Source: Thamnaconus septentrionalis
Taxonomy: Eukaryota > Chordata > Actinopteri > Tetraodontiformes > Monacanthidae
DNA: 64,000 nucleotides
NCBI GenBank assembly: GCA_009823395.1
Contig: CM020516.1
Location: forward strand, 6,406,501-6,470,500
Direction of reading: 5' to 3'
Shown in pieces: positions 24,301 through 36,249 of the stretch. The first letter of the stretch is position 1. Each line of letters starts with the position of its first letter. Both the position numbers and the translations under genes were made by a program. The notes below the pieces were generated by a model. The model did not search any database. It was not told the origin of the DNA and saw nothing but the letters and a program-made list of their open reading frames with translations.

Positions 24301-26271
24301 GAAGAAGGGCAGCGGCGCCATGTCCACCTTGACAAAGATGGCCGTCACCAGGAAGACCACCAGGATGACCACCATGCTTCCGAGGATTCTTAACTTCTGA
24401 GGAATCCTGAGAGCGAGGAGAAGAAAGACAGGATACACCTCTATTAGGACGTCAAGTCGACAGCCTTTCAACAAATAGTCCCGTAATTCAATTCCCAGCA
24501 TTGTCACGACAGCCTCATCCCGCAGAAAACAAACCCCAAAAACAATAAAACATTTACAGGAATAACTGTGGGAGGGAAGAGGGAGGGCGTCTGTAAATAA
24601 ATTCTCCGTATGTGAGGGTGAACGGTGAGGAGGAGCAGGTTGAGAGGAGCCCCTGAGAGGGCAGAGCAGAGGAAGAGAAGGGGAAGAAAAGCACACGAAT
24701 AGCATTCTAGGGTGTGTTTGTGAAAGACGAGTGAGCGCCACGGTCGAGGGGCGACCCTGATCTCCCTTCAAATCCATGTCTGATTAAAGCAAACAGGCCG
24801 GAGGCCAGAGGACGCAGGTTCACGTAACAGGATCTCACCCAGGGGTGAGAGGGTGAGAGGGAGGGCAGCACAATTAATCGCATTTCAGCATCACATTATC
24901 TGACTGTAGGCTTCGCATGACCGTAAAAAAACAACTATAATCGAAATGGTGTGATTGTCATGCTGCACTGCGTGCTGGCATGCGTGTGACCTGTTTAAAA
25001 TTGCAATTATATATTTTACGCCGCAATTGTCCAAAGTAGGGATGCAAATCATCAGTTAATTCATTAATCGTTAGTTGAAACATTTATCCTGACTTTAATT
25101 TGACTTCTAATGGGTCACATTTCGACAATTATTATTATTATTTTATTTTTTTAAAAGTTGTTTAAAATTAACTAAATTTCTCTTTCTTGCCACTACGCTG
25201 TTATAATGATATTAACTACCCATGCAAAAAAATGTTCAATTAATTGCGATTAATTTAATTTAATCGATTAAATTCTTAATCAAAAATGAATCGATAATCG
25301 ATTAACTGTTAACATTCCTACTTCTGGTGTATGAAGGAGTTGAGGCAGGTGAAGATGAGCAGCGGCACCATGGCGCACAACGTCATCACATTGTTGAACT
25401 TGGACTCCAGGACGTTCCTGCCGTCGCCGCCCACCGCCGTCTGATTGGCCGACGGGTCCTTCAGCCTGCTGGTGAAGTACTGCGGCACAGAGGAGGCAGA
25501 GGAGACGGTGTTTAGTTTGCCTGTCTGTTCAGGGAATACCCCTGATCAGCTGCTGAGAAAAACATGTAAACCTGTCGCAAACAGAGGGCTAATAATGTTC
25601 GGGGAATGTTGGAGCACCACAGCTCTGAAAGTTCTCCAACTTATTCCGGCCTCCAAAACAAGCTCTCCAAACCATTCTGGATTGAACCACAACAGAAACG
25701 CCCCCTACAGGTCGGTCCTAATGAACTGCGACGGGATAATGACATTCCAAGAAATTAACCCCTCCAGTCCCCTAAAGAATGGCCTGGGATTAGAGAGGCT
25801 CCTCGGCGGCCAGGGAAATCCACCTGGCTGAGGTCGGCTCAGTCGTCCTGAGTGAAACCAGGTGGCTTTGGGGCCAAACACAAACAAATAGTCTTTGTTT
25901 TCCCAAAGTGGAGCTCAGACCTTTCAATTAAGTCTTCAGCCAGCCAGCAGGCCACCAACCAGGCTGCTCTGTGCACGTCCATCTGCCCGCTACCCCGGGG
26001 CTTTAGCCCACTTTAGCTGCAAAGACGCTCACACGAGGAAACTTACCATGGTCGCCGTCATGAAGAAGTTCCATGGCAGGAGGGTCGCCAGGCCCATGAT
26101 GAAGAAAATGATCCATACTGCATTGTATCTGGTGGAGCGTGTGGAGATAGAGGAAGTTCATAAAACAGATTTCTTTTTTTCCTCCACCAGGAGCTCAATA
26201 AAATGTGATTTCCGGCCAAATGAAACGCAGCTCGTCACTCACTTGTCCCGAGGAGCGTTGATGGCCGTCAT
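18421..26271 (-). CDS. slc29a1: Equilibrative nucleoside transporter 1 (12 coding exons)
   Basis: ENT1 carries purine and pyrimidine nucleosides down their gradient across the plasma membrane for salvage. Coding exons in gene order: 26271-26243, 26128-26047, 25479-25322, 24406-24267, 23388-23254, 22545-22448, 22281-22200, 21674-21589, 21476-21368, 20586-20501, 19506-19307, 18532-18421. All phases match and give 438 residues (human, 456). The protein starts MTAINAPRDK. It has LLPWNFFMTAT in TM1, an N-glycosylation site NQT at 49-51 (human Asn48 position), FGLAGILPASYT with MSGQGLAG, the DWAGR motif at 323-327 equivalent to the substrate-site Asp/Arg of human ENT1, and FSNGYLASLCMCFGPK before the last helices. 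Eleven TM helices are expected, with a large cytoplasmic loop at about 210-270 rich in Lys/Glu. The ATG is preceded by a 5' UTR segment joined by an acceptor at 26329-26330. Fish often keep two copies (a/b); I cannot tell which this is. Confidence 0.95.
18690..18778 (+). mobile_element. LINE/SINE 3' tail fragment
   Basis: It reads 'tttgcactgtatatgctgct', 'gcaaatctccccagtgaagg', 'ataaatgaagg', then 'attctattctaatctattct'. This is the usual L2-type 3' end with a tandem pentanucleotide tail. It lies in the last slc29a1 intron. Confidence 0.55.
18865..19160 (+). mobile_element. hAT-like MITE family B, copy 1 (3'-truncated)
   Basis: It starts CAGGGGTGGGAAAACTACGG and goes on through 'ggcccgttaagctttttaat' to 'gaggtgggtcaccaaaacac'. 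The right terminus is missing. It lies in slc29a1 intron 11. The bases after it (from about 19168, 'cactaaacgaggtataatta') resemble those before it (from about 18803, 'cactaaacaaggtctaatta'), hinting at a local duplication. Confidence 0.7.
19242..19284. repeat. (GT)n microsatellite
   Basis: About 21 GT units, ending some 20 bases beyond the donor of slc29a1 coding exon 11. Confidence 0.95.
20038..20076. repeat. (CAG)13 trinucleotide repeat
   Basis: Thirteen perfect CAG units on the plus strand, read as CTG in the slc29a1 transcript, inside intron 10 (between coding exons 10 and 11). The poly-Ser and poly-Cys frames over it are artefacts. Confidence 0.95.
21324..21358. repeat. (GT)n microsatellite next to slc29a1 donor
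   Basis: About 17 GT units just beyond the donor of slc29a1 coding exon 9 (exon ends at 21368). Confidence 0.95.
21738..22068 (-). mobile_element. hAT-like MITE family B, copy 2 (inverted)
   Basis: Read on the minus strand it starts CAGGGGTGGGAAAACTACGG at 22068. It shares 'cattaaatgttttccacata' and 'ggtgggtcaccaaaacactc' with copies 1, 3 and 4. It is in slc29a1 intron 7, opposite in orientation to copy 1 in intron 11. The far terminus is truncated. Confidence 0.7.
22629..22712 (+). repeat. Dispersed repeat (TTTCCAT family), copy 2
   Basis: It starts 'tttccatgaaccctagaatt' and contains 'aaaactggtaatggaaacgc', matching the repeat at about 7452-7690. It is in slc29a1 intron 5, between coding exons 5 and 6. 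Confidence 0.5.
22965..23058 (+). mobile_element. LINE 3' tail fragment with (ATTCT)n
   Basis: It reads 'gcactgacagagatgtcctg', 'attgtacatgtgtactgtgc', then an 'attctattctattctattct' tail. This is the same style of LINE 3' end as at 18690 and 9316. No coding part is seen. Confidence 0.5.
23398..23620. repeat. Degenerate ~20-bp tandem repeat
   Basis: Units of the form 'gagaataaagttgaaatttc' are repeated with drift, next to the acceptor of slc29a1 coding exon 5. The array also contains a second copy of that exon-intron border at 23493-23527. Confidence 0.75.
25038..25320. mobile_element. MITE family C, near-complete copy touching a splice donor
   Basis: The left end is TAGGGATGCAAATCATCAGT. 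The right end, read on the minus strand, is TAGGAATGTTAACAGTTAAT. Both carry ATTAATCG-type inner inverted repeats. The right end is immediately next to slc29a1 coding exon 3, so its first base is the T of the GT donor. I could not match an 8-bp target duplication. Confidence 0.7.
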
Positions 26272-26328
26272 GGTTCCTGTTACTGTTGGAGGCACGTGCT
26301 TGGCGGGTTAATCAGGGAGGCACTGGGT
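26243..26328 (-). other. slc29a1 first coding exon with its 5' UTR part
   Basis: On the minus strand, 'ctgtgtatttcag' at 26329 onwards is a good acceptor. Fifty-seven bases of 5' UTR follow, then the ATG at 26271 and nine codons, ending at a GTGAGT donor. The acceptor shows that at least one upstream non-coding exon exists. Confidence 0.75.
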
Positions 26329-29300
26329 CTGAAATACACAGATAACAAACCAGCCACAGCACTTAAGAGACAGTCGTCTGCTGTGTTTTGTCGCCAACAG
26401 ACAACTGACAACATGTCAACAGACAACATTTTTACTTGAAAACACTAAACATTTGCAACGTCAACATGAAAATACTGACAAACACGGTGGAGAGCAGACT
26501 TGTCCTTTTTTGTGGTCAGAACGGAGTTGAATGAAGCAGAAGAACACAAGTGATGACAAAAGCTTATCTGTTCAAATCTGACTGTAAATAGAGAAAATGA
26601 GAACAGCACATGTTCCTTTCTGGTGAAGTTTCAGAGAAAATTACTATCAGATCTTGGATGACATCTTCAATTGAAATAGCCAAAAGCTTACGCAAAAGGG
26701 AAGAAGATAAATGCAAAAAGCCTCCAGTTCTCCATTAACCCTCGACCTCTCTTTGCAAACATACCAGTGATTATTGAGCAGCTCGGCAGCCAGCAGTCTT
26801 CTCTCTGGTCAGATGCAGCGGCCCAAAGGGCAAAGCAGCTGTGCACGCTTCAATTTATACCACGCAGAGGTTTGTGTAGGTCGACACCCTCCAGGCCCGC
26901 TGGCCCCGCCCACCTCGCCTCGCCCTCCCCCGTCTTCTTTTTCCCTTTCTGACCCTCCCCATCACATTTTCACATTCCACGCGTGTGTGTTTCTGCCGTG
27001 CGTACGTCCAACTCCGGGACACTGCCAGCTTTATGTCAAATTTCAAGAATCCATTCCCACCGCAATTGGATGCAAGTGTTCGGAACTTCGGACCGCCGAC
27101 AGACAGAACTGCACATTCTACCGAGACGTCCTCCGCGCAGAACAAAGCACAACGCAACCAAGACCAGACAGTCTTCCAAATAAATACCTGGATCAATACC
27201 AAGCCATCACCAGAGCTGTGAGCTCACTAGTCAGAGATCCAGTGAGTCAGAGACTGCATGAGGCGAAGATCTTACGAGCGGTGCATTTGCAAACAAACAC
27301 ACACACTGACGCTGCGCACACATCCCACCTGCAAGCGAAAAATTTAAAACCTATTAGCAATATTTGAGAGGTTTTTCAAAGTTTAGGTGTGATGATGATG
27401 ATGATGATGATGATACCGCTGACACAAGCGACTTGATTTCCAGACGAACGCTCTAAATAAAGACAGAGTCGTGCACTGATACAGAGTCTTAGGCATCAGG
27501 AATCCATATCATCCTGGACTGAGCAAGCAGAGACAGAGTAACTGGAGTCACTGGGACACAGATCTGTAGGTCATGTGAGATGAGACACACACACACACAG
27601 ACACACACAAACACGCGCACACACGGGGCTGCATTTGTCAAACAACAGGTCTATATGTGAGAGATTATACCAATGTTTACCACGAGACCAGCCATCCGCT
27701 GAGCCTCAGATGGGAAACATCAGCGTCCACTCCGACTTACCGCCAACAGCGTTATGCAAATATTGCAACATTGCAGCAGAAATGAAAAGGGATGCACTTA
27801 TTTTGAAATTTGGAGAATTACTGGGGCTCATTTTGCTCAGGTTGAATTTTTACATCGAGGTTAAGCCAGAATGGTTGCTGTACGCTTACATGATGGAGAG
27901 ATAGAGCAACCACGATTCTCAAGACAATGTTCTACTGATGTAGGAAAAACAAACTCCTACATCTTATGTTAATAAAAGACTCTTGAAAAAATTACAAACC
28001 GGGACCTGAAACTGCGCCTTTTAGAAGTTTGGAAGAATTTTCTCAACTTTTGTCCTCTTGAGTCCATACATGCGAGCGCTTAGGATGTGAAAAGCTGCTG
28101 GTTTTCATTCTGCTAATCTAATTATAGACCATTTACACAAATGGGAAACAACCTCATTGCAGTTAACAGCAATTTAGCGGCAGAGGGACCATGAACTCCA
28201 GAGGTTTACTGCGTGCACACGGTGAAAACAGGAGTCGAGACAGCCGGCTCGGTTCTGGCAGCTAATGAACTCTGCAAGGTCAAAGGTCGCTCTTCCGACT
28301 TCCAACTGGAACCCAGATAGCAACAACTCTTCGGGGAGAAATTCTACATACTTGGCATGAAGGAGACTCTTCACCGGATGCGACTGGCTGCTTAACTCAG
28401 ACTTGCTCTCTCCAGGAGAGACGGAGCTGAGAAACATATCCAAAATATATTGTCATCCCAGTCCTGACATGCCATCATAGCGCTCAAGAAGGCAAGCGTG
28501 CAGAGTTAAAAGTTGGCAGAGGCGGAAGGAAATATGAAAGATGATATTGGGGAGGAAGTTAAAATGTTTTCTGAGCAACAAGTAGCCGTCGATGTATCTG
28601 CATAAGCAAAGGTTGCTTTTCCTGAATTCCAAAATCAATTCCACAGGAGGAACTTTGCAGGTGCAACAGTCTGACTTAAAAGACAGACAATGGCAGGTGA
28701 GTAGCTTTCTCCTGGGCTGACTGGCTGGATGAGCATGACTCAAACAAGCTGACCTATGGTACTAGTTCGCCCACTGACTGCAACATTTTCACTAGCTGCC
28801 AAGTGTAATGAAACACATTTCCAAAGAAGGGCGTTGGCATCCGCAGCAGGTACGAGCCTGAACGTTACTGGGGGCACAATGTGGATTTCCTGGAGTGCAA
28901 GGTCAAAAGTACAAAATAAAGACGACAGTTTTTTTTCTTTAAGAAACCACGATTAATCTCCGACGAGCTGTTCAAATTTATGTTTACGTGATTTATTTGT
29001 AATATCAACAGATACTTGAAGAGCTTTCAGTCCATAAATGGAGAAGCAGGCTTGTTCTGGGAGAAGAACCTATGATATGAGAGCATCCACGCACACAACA
29101 TGTGTTCTATTCCTGTTCTGCTTCCATGCTCTCACTGCAACACTCTGGAGAGACCACATGTACCCCCTCACCTCCTGTTCGTTAGAAAAATAACAATAAA
29201 AAACTAAAAACTAAAAAAAAACTAACTGGTCCTTTTCTGTGTAAACATATTTGTTCCCCCAAAGATGCAACTTGATTTTTTCCTCCAGTGAGTTTGGCAA

Positions 29301-29405
29301 CAGATTCCATGTTTTGATAAATATTGAGCAATTTATAATCACATGCAGATCGTGCTCTCTTTGGTAGGAGGCCAACTCACAGTGAGCAGATCACCCAGGC
29401 ACGCA

Positions 29406-29409
<4 letters not shown>

Positions 29410-29441
<32 letters not shown>
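29410..29441. repeat. (CA)n microsatellite
   Basis: About 16 CA units. Confidence 0.95.
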
Positions 29442-29443
<2 letters not shown>

Positions 29444-30540
29444 TGTATGAACAGAGGTCTGTTTTAATACAACTGATGGAAGAGTAGTAAGTGGCTCAAT
29501 TTCTAACACATTTATAAGAGTTTATTTCAGGGCTGCAGCCTTTGGAACTGGAACGGTCCATGTTGTCAACAATAGTCGAATAAAAATAATCTTAAAAATG
29601 TGGATTTGGGTTCACTTTGACTTGAGCTTTGTGCTAAAACTTTTCATCCCTTAACAAAACAAACATGACCTCATTATCGACACCTCTACGTTTCCTGCTT
29701 CATCTGCTTCATACGAAGTGAACGACAAGCTGCGTTCGAAAACTCATTTTTCTCCCTCAACCTCTCAGCACCGAGGGGATGAACCCCCACAGGGAGGCGT
29801 GCTTTGGTAAAAGATCGGGATGTAATCAGGAAGGAGCAAAGTGGAGCCACGAGACAGGAAAAAGACTCTGGAGAGCAGCAATCAGGGGCTGTTTTAGAAA
29901 TTAGACACTCATCCGTCACTCTCTTCTCCCTGTCCAGGGAGCTCTTTCCAGCTAACTATGTACCGCACTCATCAGCCAAATTAAAACACACTTTCAGGCA
30001 CTCCTCTCTGCTGCGGCGCTAGGAACGTCAACATGCTCTTAAAATGTCTGGTGGGAATAAATTTAATTCAAATATGTAGATTTCTTTCATAATAACAATA
30101 AAACTCTTGTTTTTTTGTTTTTTTCCAAATGCATTATTTTTATATATTATATCCTATCATGTTATAATTATTAAGCGTCCCCAATTCAGGAAAATAAAGA
30201 CCAACCCCTCTCATATTTCTGCCACGTTTGTTGTTGTTTGATGGGATATGTTGCTGCTGGGTTAGTGACAATTGGTTGATCACTACTTTTTCAGCAATGC
30301 ATCGTGGGACATTTCAGAAACTACCAAGATAATAACTAGTCAGAGGGAAACTCTCATCAGCCACTTCAGCCTCAACCCGCCACAAACACATAATTTCCCG
30401 CTCAGTGGTGAGTGGCAGTGCCACTCATCACACCGACTAAAGCCACCAGCCAATCACTAATGGGTTTAAAACTAGTGAGGTATGACTGGCATGAGGAGGA
30501 GGGGGGTTTCCCTCGACTTCCTCTGATGAACAATCTAGTC

Positions 30541-30869
30541 CAAGCATGGGCAAACTACGGCCCAGGGGCCATATGCAGCCCATTAAAGCTTTTTAATGTG
30601 TCCCATCAAAATTGGAGAAATGATATTAATAGTAAATAATAGCAAGCCATAAAATAGTATTTTTTTCAGTGTTTTAAGAGTCATTTCCAATATTGCTCAT
30701 CTTCCAATTGACATTAAAGCATGTTTTCTACATATTCCATGACATATTTTTTCCTCCTTTGAGGTGGGTCACCAAAACACTCCATCCATCTGCTCCTGCT
30801 CCGGCCCCCTCCTCTGTCAAATTTTAGAACTCATTCTGGCCGACCATTCAAAAAGTTTGTCCACCCCTG
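30541..30869 (+). mobile_element. hAT-like MITE family B, copy 3, complete with target duplication
   Basis: The left end is CAAGCATGGGCAAACT. The right end, on the other strand, is CAGGGGTGGACAAACT. The 8-bp direct repeat ATCTAGTC flanks it at 30533-30540 and 30870-30877. Sixteen-base inverted ends and an 8-bp duplication are the signature of hAT transposition. It is 329 bp long and non-coding. Confidence 0.85.
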
Positions 30870-31086
30870 ATCTAGTCAGTTAAACCTTGCCTCACTAGTG
30901 AGCGTTGCCGACAAGCCACAGCCCGTAAGTGGCTTTAGAGGAGGCTTCCACCAACAGATGTGTGGGGAAAACAGATGCAGCTTGTGGGCCAGCTCTCTCC
31001 CCAGGAGGAGGACAAAAGACTCCTTCTCCTGGGCTGCCTTCAGGATCCAGAATAGGACGACACATGTGCCACTATGTTAAGTGTCA

Positions 31087-31087
<1 letters not shown>

Positions 31088-31138
<51 letters not shown>
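31088..31138. repeat. (CA)n microsatellite
   Basis: About 25 CA units. Confidence 0.95.
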
Positions 31139-31141
<3 letters not shown>

Positions 31142-31947
31142 GCAAAGTGACAGTTTTAGTTCACACCACCTCAATTACTATTTACTTATCTACAAATAAT
31201 GAACCGATTCACAAAGGGTGGTAAAATGTTCGAACGTAATTTCCGATTACTCACAATGAGGACATCCTTTATCCTCCACGTGTTATCACGCACGTTGCTT
31301 CTATAAAAAAATTAAAGTGACTTAAATAAATAAAGTTGGATAAAGGCTGGATAGACGTGTTCGACGTACAGGGTAATATTTAATCGACACAATTTGAGCG
31401 CGTCTTCACCTTTAAGAAAGAAAGAAAGAAAGAAATAAGACAGGAAGTGATTATTTCGCGGTAAAAATATAAAATCATTAATCATTAACATCATTCGGTC
31501 GTCTCTCCTATATATATATATATATATATACACACATAAACAGAGTTTCTCCACCGCTATGTGAACACTGAAGAGTGTTCTATATTATAACATATTAAAT
31601 ACATATGGAGGCGGGCATTATGTCCCAGCGGGCAAACACTGGCGCGCATACACGCGGTAAATTTCGAAAACACGCCGTCCACGCTCCGCGCAAAACTGGT
31701 GGAACTCGTGGAATATGAAATACAGAAAAACAAGTCGACTCGCTTGAAAAACGGCCAGAATTGCGAATGTAAAAACAAAAACAAAAAAACAAAGCGCGAA
31801 GAAAGAGAATTGTTCTGCCGGCCGATCCGAACTACCTCCGTCACCGCTCGGTTTAAAAGTGAAGTGAGTCCATCGCGACAAACAAAACACACAAAAGTTG
31901 TGTGCTGATTGACTTTAATTCAACACAAAACGGAGGTCTTACCTTAC

Positions 31948-32200
31948 CGCCTCTCTGGCGCTTAAAAACAGAACTGTGAAGGAACCGCAACTGCCCGCCT
32001 TTGGTGCCTTCACGACGCAACGGAAAAATGAGTTGCGCATTGACCACCCTCTGCCCCCAAAAAAAAAAAAGAAACAAAGTCAACAACAATGACGAGCTTT
32101 GATCAAACGCACGTGCGCTTTCACGGGCGTCGGTAGCAAAGTCGGTATTAAAGGAGAAGAGAAGGAAACGGAACCGCCGTTCCAACGAAGCTAGGTTCGA
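31948..32200 (-). other. Candidate alternative non-coding first exon of slc29a1
   Basis: The minus strand has GAGAGGCG followed by GTAAGG (donor at 31947) after about 250 bases of moderately CpG-containing DNA. ENT1 genes are known for several alternative 5' exons. The assignment to slc29a1 and the 5' border are inferences. Confidence 0.25.
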
Positions 32201-32255
32201 ACGAGCCTCAACGCAAGATGAGCGGTGTGAGAGACATTGATGCAGCATCTCTCTC

Positions 32256-32256
<1 letters not shown>

Positions 32257-32284
<28 letters not shown>
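32257..32284. repeat. (CA)n microsatellite
   Basis: About 14 CA units. Confidence 0.95.
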
Positions 32285-32286
<2 letters not shown>

Positions 32287-35200
32287 TGGTTGTCAAAAAC
32301 ACTTATGTCCTACATTTTGCAGCACTCACATACCTTTACACGTACATACATGGCAATTTAATATCAAATGCAATGTATTTTTCAAAAAAAGCAAGACATC
32401 GATTTACATAAAAGCCAGGGTCAAGCACTGTCATAATAGAGCCAAACACACAACACAGCAGAGAGAGGGTACACTGCACACTACACTACAGAGAGGCTGG
32501 GATCAGATGGAATCATTCGTGTAGGTGAATGGCCGAGACGAAACATCAATACAAGCCCTGAACGCGTTGGAGGGAGCGATGAGTAAACAGGCGAGACCTG
32601 TGAATCCTCCGTCCTTGGCACCATTTAAGGCAGAACCTCAGCTATTTTTTTTTTTTATTTTTTTGCCAAAACAAAAACAGAACAGTGAATGTATTTGCAG
32701 AGCAGACTTGCAAAGCAAACCAAAACAAGTTGTGGAGCAGAGAGGCAGCTGGTGAACCAAAAAACCTTCTAGCTTTCACGAGGATGTGGCAAAACTCTTC
32801 ATGTGAGAGTTTTTTCCAGTGTGGGCAAAGCTTTTTCTGTATGTGTCATTTGTGAAAAGTGTCTTTTTCAAAGAGAAATGTGCAGACGCCCTGGCCCTGA
32901 TGTAATCCTGCCTGAAAGTGCCGCAGTCCTCTCCTCCATTTTCTGACACGAGAGGATGTTTTCCCGTGTGCCTGAGAAATCTGGCACCAACGTATAATTT
33001 CGTCAGAACACATGCGAGCTGTCTGTGCCGCTGCCATGCCAAAGGGCTTGTTTACGGTCTCTCTCTCCTTTCTTTTTTTGCTCCATGTGGTCTCCGCCGA
33101 TTGCTCGTTCGGTCGTTCATAGGTTACCCACACCCCGTCTCGTTCCGCTCTAAAAAAAGCCCCGCCGTGGTTATATGGACGCAGACCATGTGGAGGAGCA
33201 CGCCTGGCTGCCTTCACTTCCAAACACAAAACCAAGCCAGGAGTGTCGTTGAACTGAGGGACGACTGAAGCTCATCACACACAGGCCACAGAAATATCTT
33301 CACTTTCTGTTCTTGATAAGAACATCCAGTCTTTTCTCTAATAAGTGAAGGATTCTAATCCTTTACTTATTAGGGTAATGCCAAAGCAAACCCAACGCTG
33401 CTGTCATGCATCTACTGGAAATAGTGACTTTTTTTTAAAGGCACATTTTCTCCTACTCCAAACTGCAAACACTGGGTCAGTTGAGACAGCAGTGGTAACA
33501 GTACAGACGGTACAAAAACAAAAACACACAAAAAGGGGGATTTTACCTTTAAAAAAAGAATAAGAGAAGAGACAATACGGTTTTAAGAAGCCACTTCTGT
33601 CTTCTAAAAAATATTGGCAGAAACAGTCTCGTGGGCGACATGAGACAACAAAAATGATTATACTGCAAAGTTACAAGGCAAAGTGAAACTGTTAACTGCC
33701 AGCTGCCTTTAACCGTTGCGATTGTAGCTCACCAGGTGCATTTGCGTGCCCGAGTGTTGGTATAACCTCTAAGGGGCCATTTTACTTTGGCTCACAAAAG
33801 CTGGAGAGCACACCCAACAAGCCTGATAAGAAACCAGTTCACCCCAAAAGAACCTGGATGAACTGTTGTTGGTCTCTCTGTACGACAAAATGTTATGTCA
33901 CCAGCTTCTGTTGTTCTTGCCGAGCCCTGACAATTCACTCGTGCCGTTTTTAGAACACAAAAGTTTACAACAACAGTTTATGAGCAAATAAACACTAGAC
34001 ATATGTCTAATTTGAGAATATCCTGTGGGGTCCGTGGCATACGAGGGGGAACTTGGGGAGAGGAGCAGGGTATGCCATGAAAGGGCTGGAAGTGACTCTG
34101 ACCCCATACTGAGATTTAAGAGGACAAAGGTAGGAAATGGAATTCCAGTGGATGGCCTCTACAACCCCTGGAGGACTTCAGGAGATGCAGAGAGAGCGAA
34201 GTAAATCCCTCTTTGGATTAAGAATGTCAAATCCTGGCTCCGTTTTTTGGGGGATTACGGTTCGGGTCGAAGCGACAAAGACAGACAGACAAAGGAAAAA
34301 CTCCTCGGGGGAGGTCCAAGAGGGCCAAGCCCTCATCTGCACCTCAGTAGCCACTTTGAAATTCCCAACAGTGTGTGAGTGGCCTGCGAGGGTCAGCGCG
34401 AAATCCCTGTCACAATGGCTGAGCTGCAAACTGACCGCTGCAAAGGCAGCACATTCCTCTCAATCCAGGGGTGCATTCATGGCCAAGAGTTAAACCCAAG
34501 AGCACAAAAAGATACGGCCAACTTCAGGGAGTTTGTTTATCGAGTTCACTCAGTTCTCCTTCTCGGCCTTTACAATCCCAATTTATCAACAGATTGGACA
34601 AGCGCAGGGTTTAGATTTTGGCCCCATCTCGTCCAAAAAATGCAGACATCCCTGCAAACACAGTTTGGATTTATAAGCCTATAATTCACAGGTGATACTG
34701 TTATCATATCATAAACATCAGGAGCATCTTAAACTCCGTATCGTTTTCTATATTTCCTCATCTTGTTATGCATTTGCGCTGGGATTTGAAGCAATAAAGG
34801 AGGCAAGTCACTAGCTATTGCAAATTACATTAAGGTGTGAAGGTACCAGCCCGGAACATCACATGTTCTGTTCAGCAGGAGGGTGCGAGCGAGCATTCCT
34901 TGAGCTGCGTCTTAGTTTCTGCAAACCCGTTGCACCAGGCTTGGATTCAATCACCTCGCTGACTGTTGTTCTTGGGAAGGGTTGGTGTTAAAGGTTAAAT
35001 AAACACTAGGAAACACTGTCGCCAAACATTTTAAAGTTAATTTGACTTAAATGGTGTTGTTCTGAGAGGCTCTGAGACTCATAAGTTGTTTAATTTTGAT
35101 AATAATGATTACTCAATATATTGTTTTTTATCTTTTATTTAATTTAATCATTTGTCCACAGAAAATGTTTTGTCTTGTTGATATTAACTGCACAAACGTT

Positions 35201-35587
35201 GATGATTGTATTGAATGTACATGTATTTCATGGAACATCAACTGACAGCAATAAAAAAGTTGATCGCAAAAATAAGTTAAAGTTGTTGATTTGTTTTCTT
35301 TTATTTGTCATTTTGAGAGTCTTTTGCTGTTTGCGTGTGTCAATCATGAGTTTCATTGCCAGGTTTTACTGTTTTAGTTTTGGATGTGCAATCAGTGAAC
35401 CAATCAGAATGGCTCTGGGTGTTTGCAATTTCAAAACTTACGTCAACTGTGAAATCAACTCAGGACATCTGAATTCGCCCGCTGACAGACTCGGCTCTGG
35501 AAAAGTGGAGTTCGTCAAACTTGTGCTGACGTACTAACGATTATTTTTCTCTGTCACCCCTATAACATAATCTCCATCTGTCCTCAC

Positions 35588-35646
35588 CCTGGCTGCTGGC
35601 CGGCTCTCGGATCTTATCAGAGGCCATCAGCCATCCCGGAGTTCAC
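35588..35646 (-). other. Candidate non-coding 5' exon (slc29a1) with a five-codon uORF
   Basis: On the minus strand a pyrimidine-rich 'tttttctctgcag' acceptor precedes 59 bases that end at a GTGAGG donor. All three frames contain stops, so it can only be UTR. It holds an ATG at 35634 followed by four codons and TGA (ending 35617). It would sit upstream of the slc29a1 acceptor at 26329. A lncRNA exon is the alternative. Confidence 0.35.
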
Positions 35647-36249
35647 CTGCAGAGAAAAATAATCAAAAGTAGCTCGGCCCAAGTGTTTCTCTTTCACTAG
35701 GGTACACAGCAATTACTGCGTTTTCTCTTGCGTGAATACGTCCCTTCAACATCCCGTCTGCTCGTTTAAAACGCATTATTCTCTGAGTCGTGTCAGAGAG
35801 TGGCGACTGTAATCTGTGGGGCTGAACATTAAACTTTGACTTCTCGCAAACCAGCTCCTCCTGTTTTTCAGACTTGCTGGACGATGGAAACTATCTGTTC
35901 GGATCATCACACAACAATGAGCTAATTAGTCTTGTTATTTTTAGAGGCTCATCAGAACGAAACAGACCCAAGTCCTGAGGACATATTTATGCTGGTCTAG
36001 TTCCTCAGAGGCGCTGACATTTTAAGAAGCTGCTACCAGATCCCTCAGCAGCATAAACCACGGGGCAACGTGACACTGGCGTGATTGAACTCCACGCATC
36101 TGCCCACAACCGTCCTGACAACTGTGTTGCTGTCACCAACACAGCATGAAGCTGCGTGTGAGAGAAGCTCACATTCTTCCAACCTCTCTTAAAGTGAGTG
36201 CCCATACCAGTCAGACATTTGACTGAAATATCCCTGGAAATTCTCAAGT

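Larger units (their letters stand above)
26329..35587. other. Region upstream of slc29a1 coding exons, no protein gene seen
   Basis: It is probably mostly 5' intron or promoter of slc29a1. No exon series for another gene was found. Contents: GAT repeats (about 27389-27414), CA repeats (29410-29441, 31088-31138, 32257-32284), a complete hAT-like MITE (30541-30869), and TA/GAAA runs near 31420-31530. A possible alternative first exon ends at 31948. Confidence 0.5.

Noticed and set aside
24019..24777. 252-codon minus-strand open frame
   Set aside because: Only its middle part (24267-24406) is slc29a1 coding exon 4. The rest is intron read-through on both sides.
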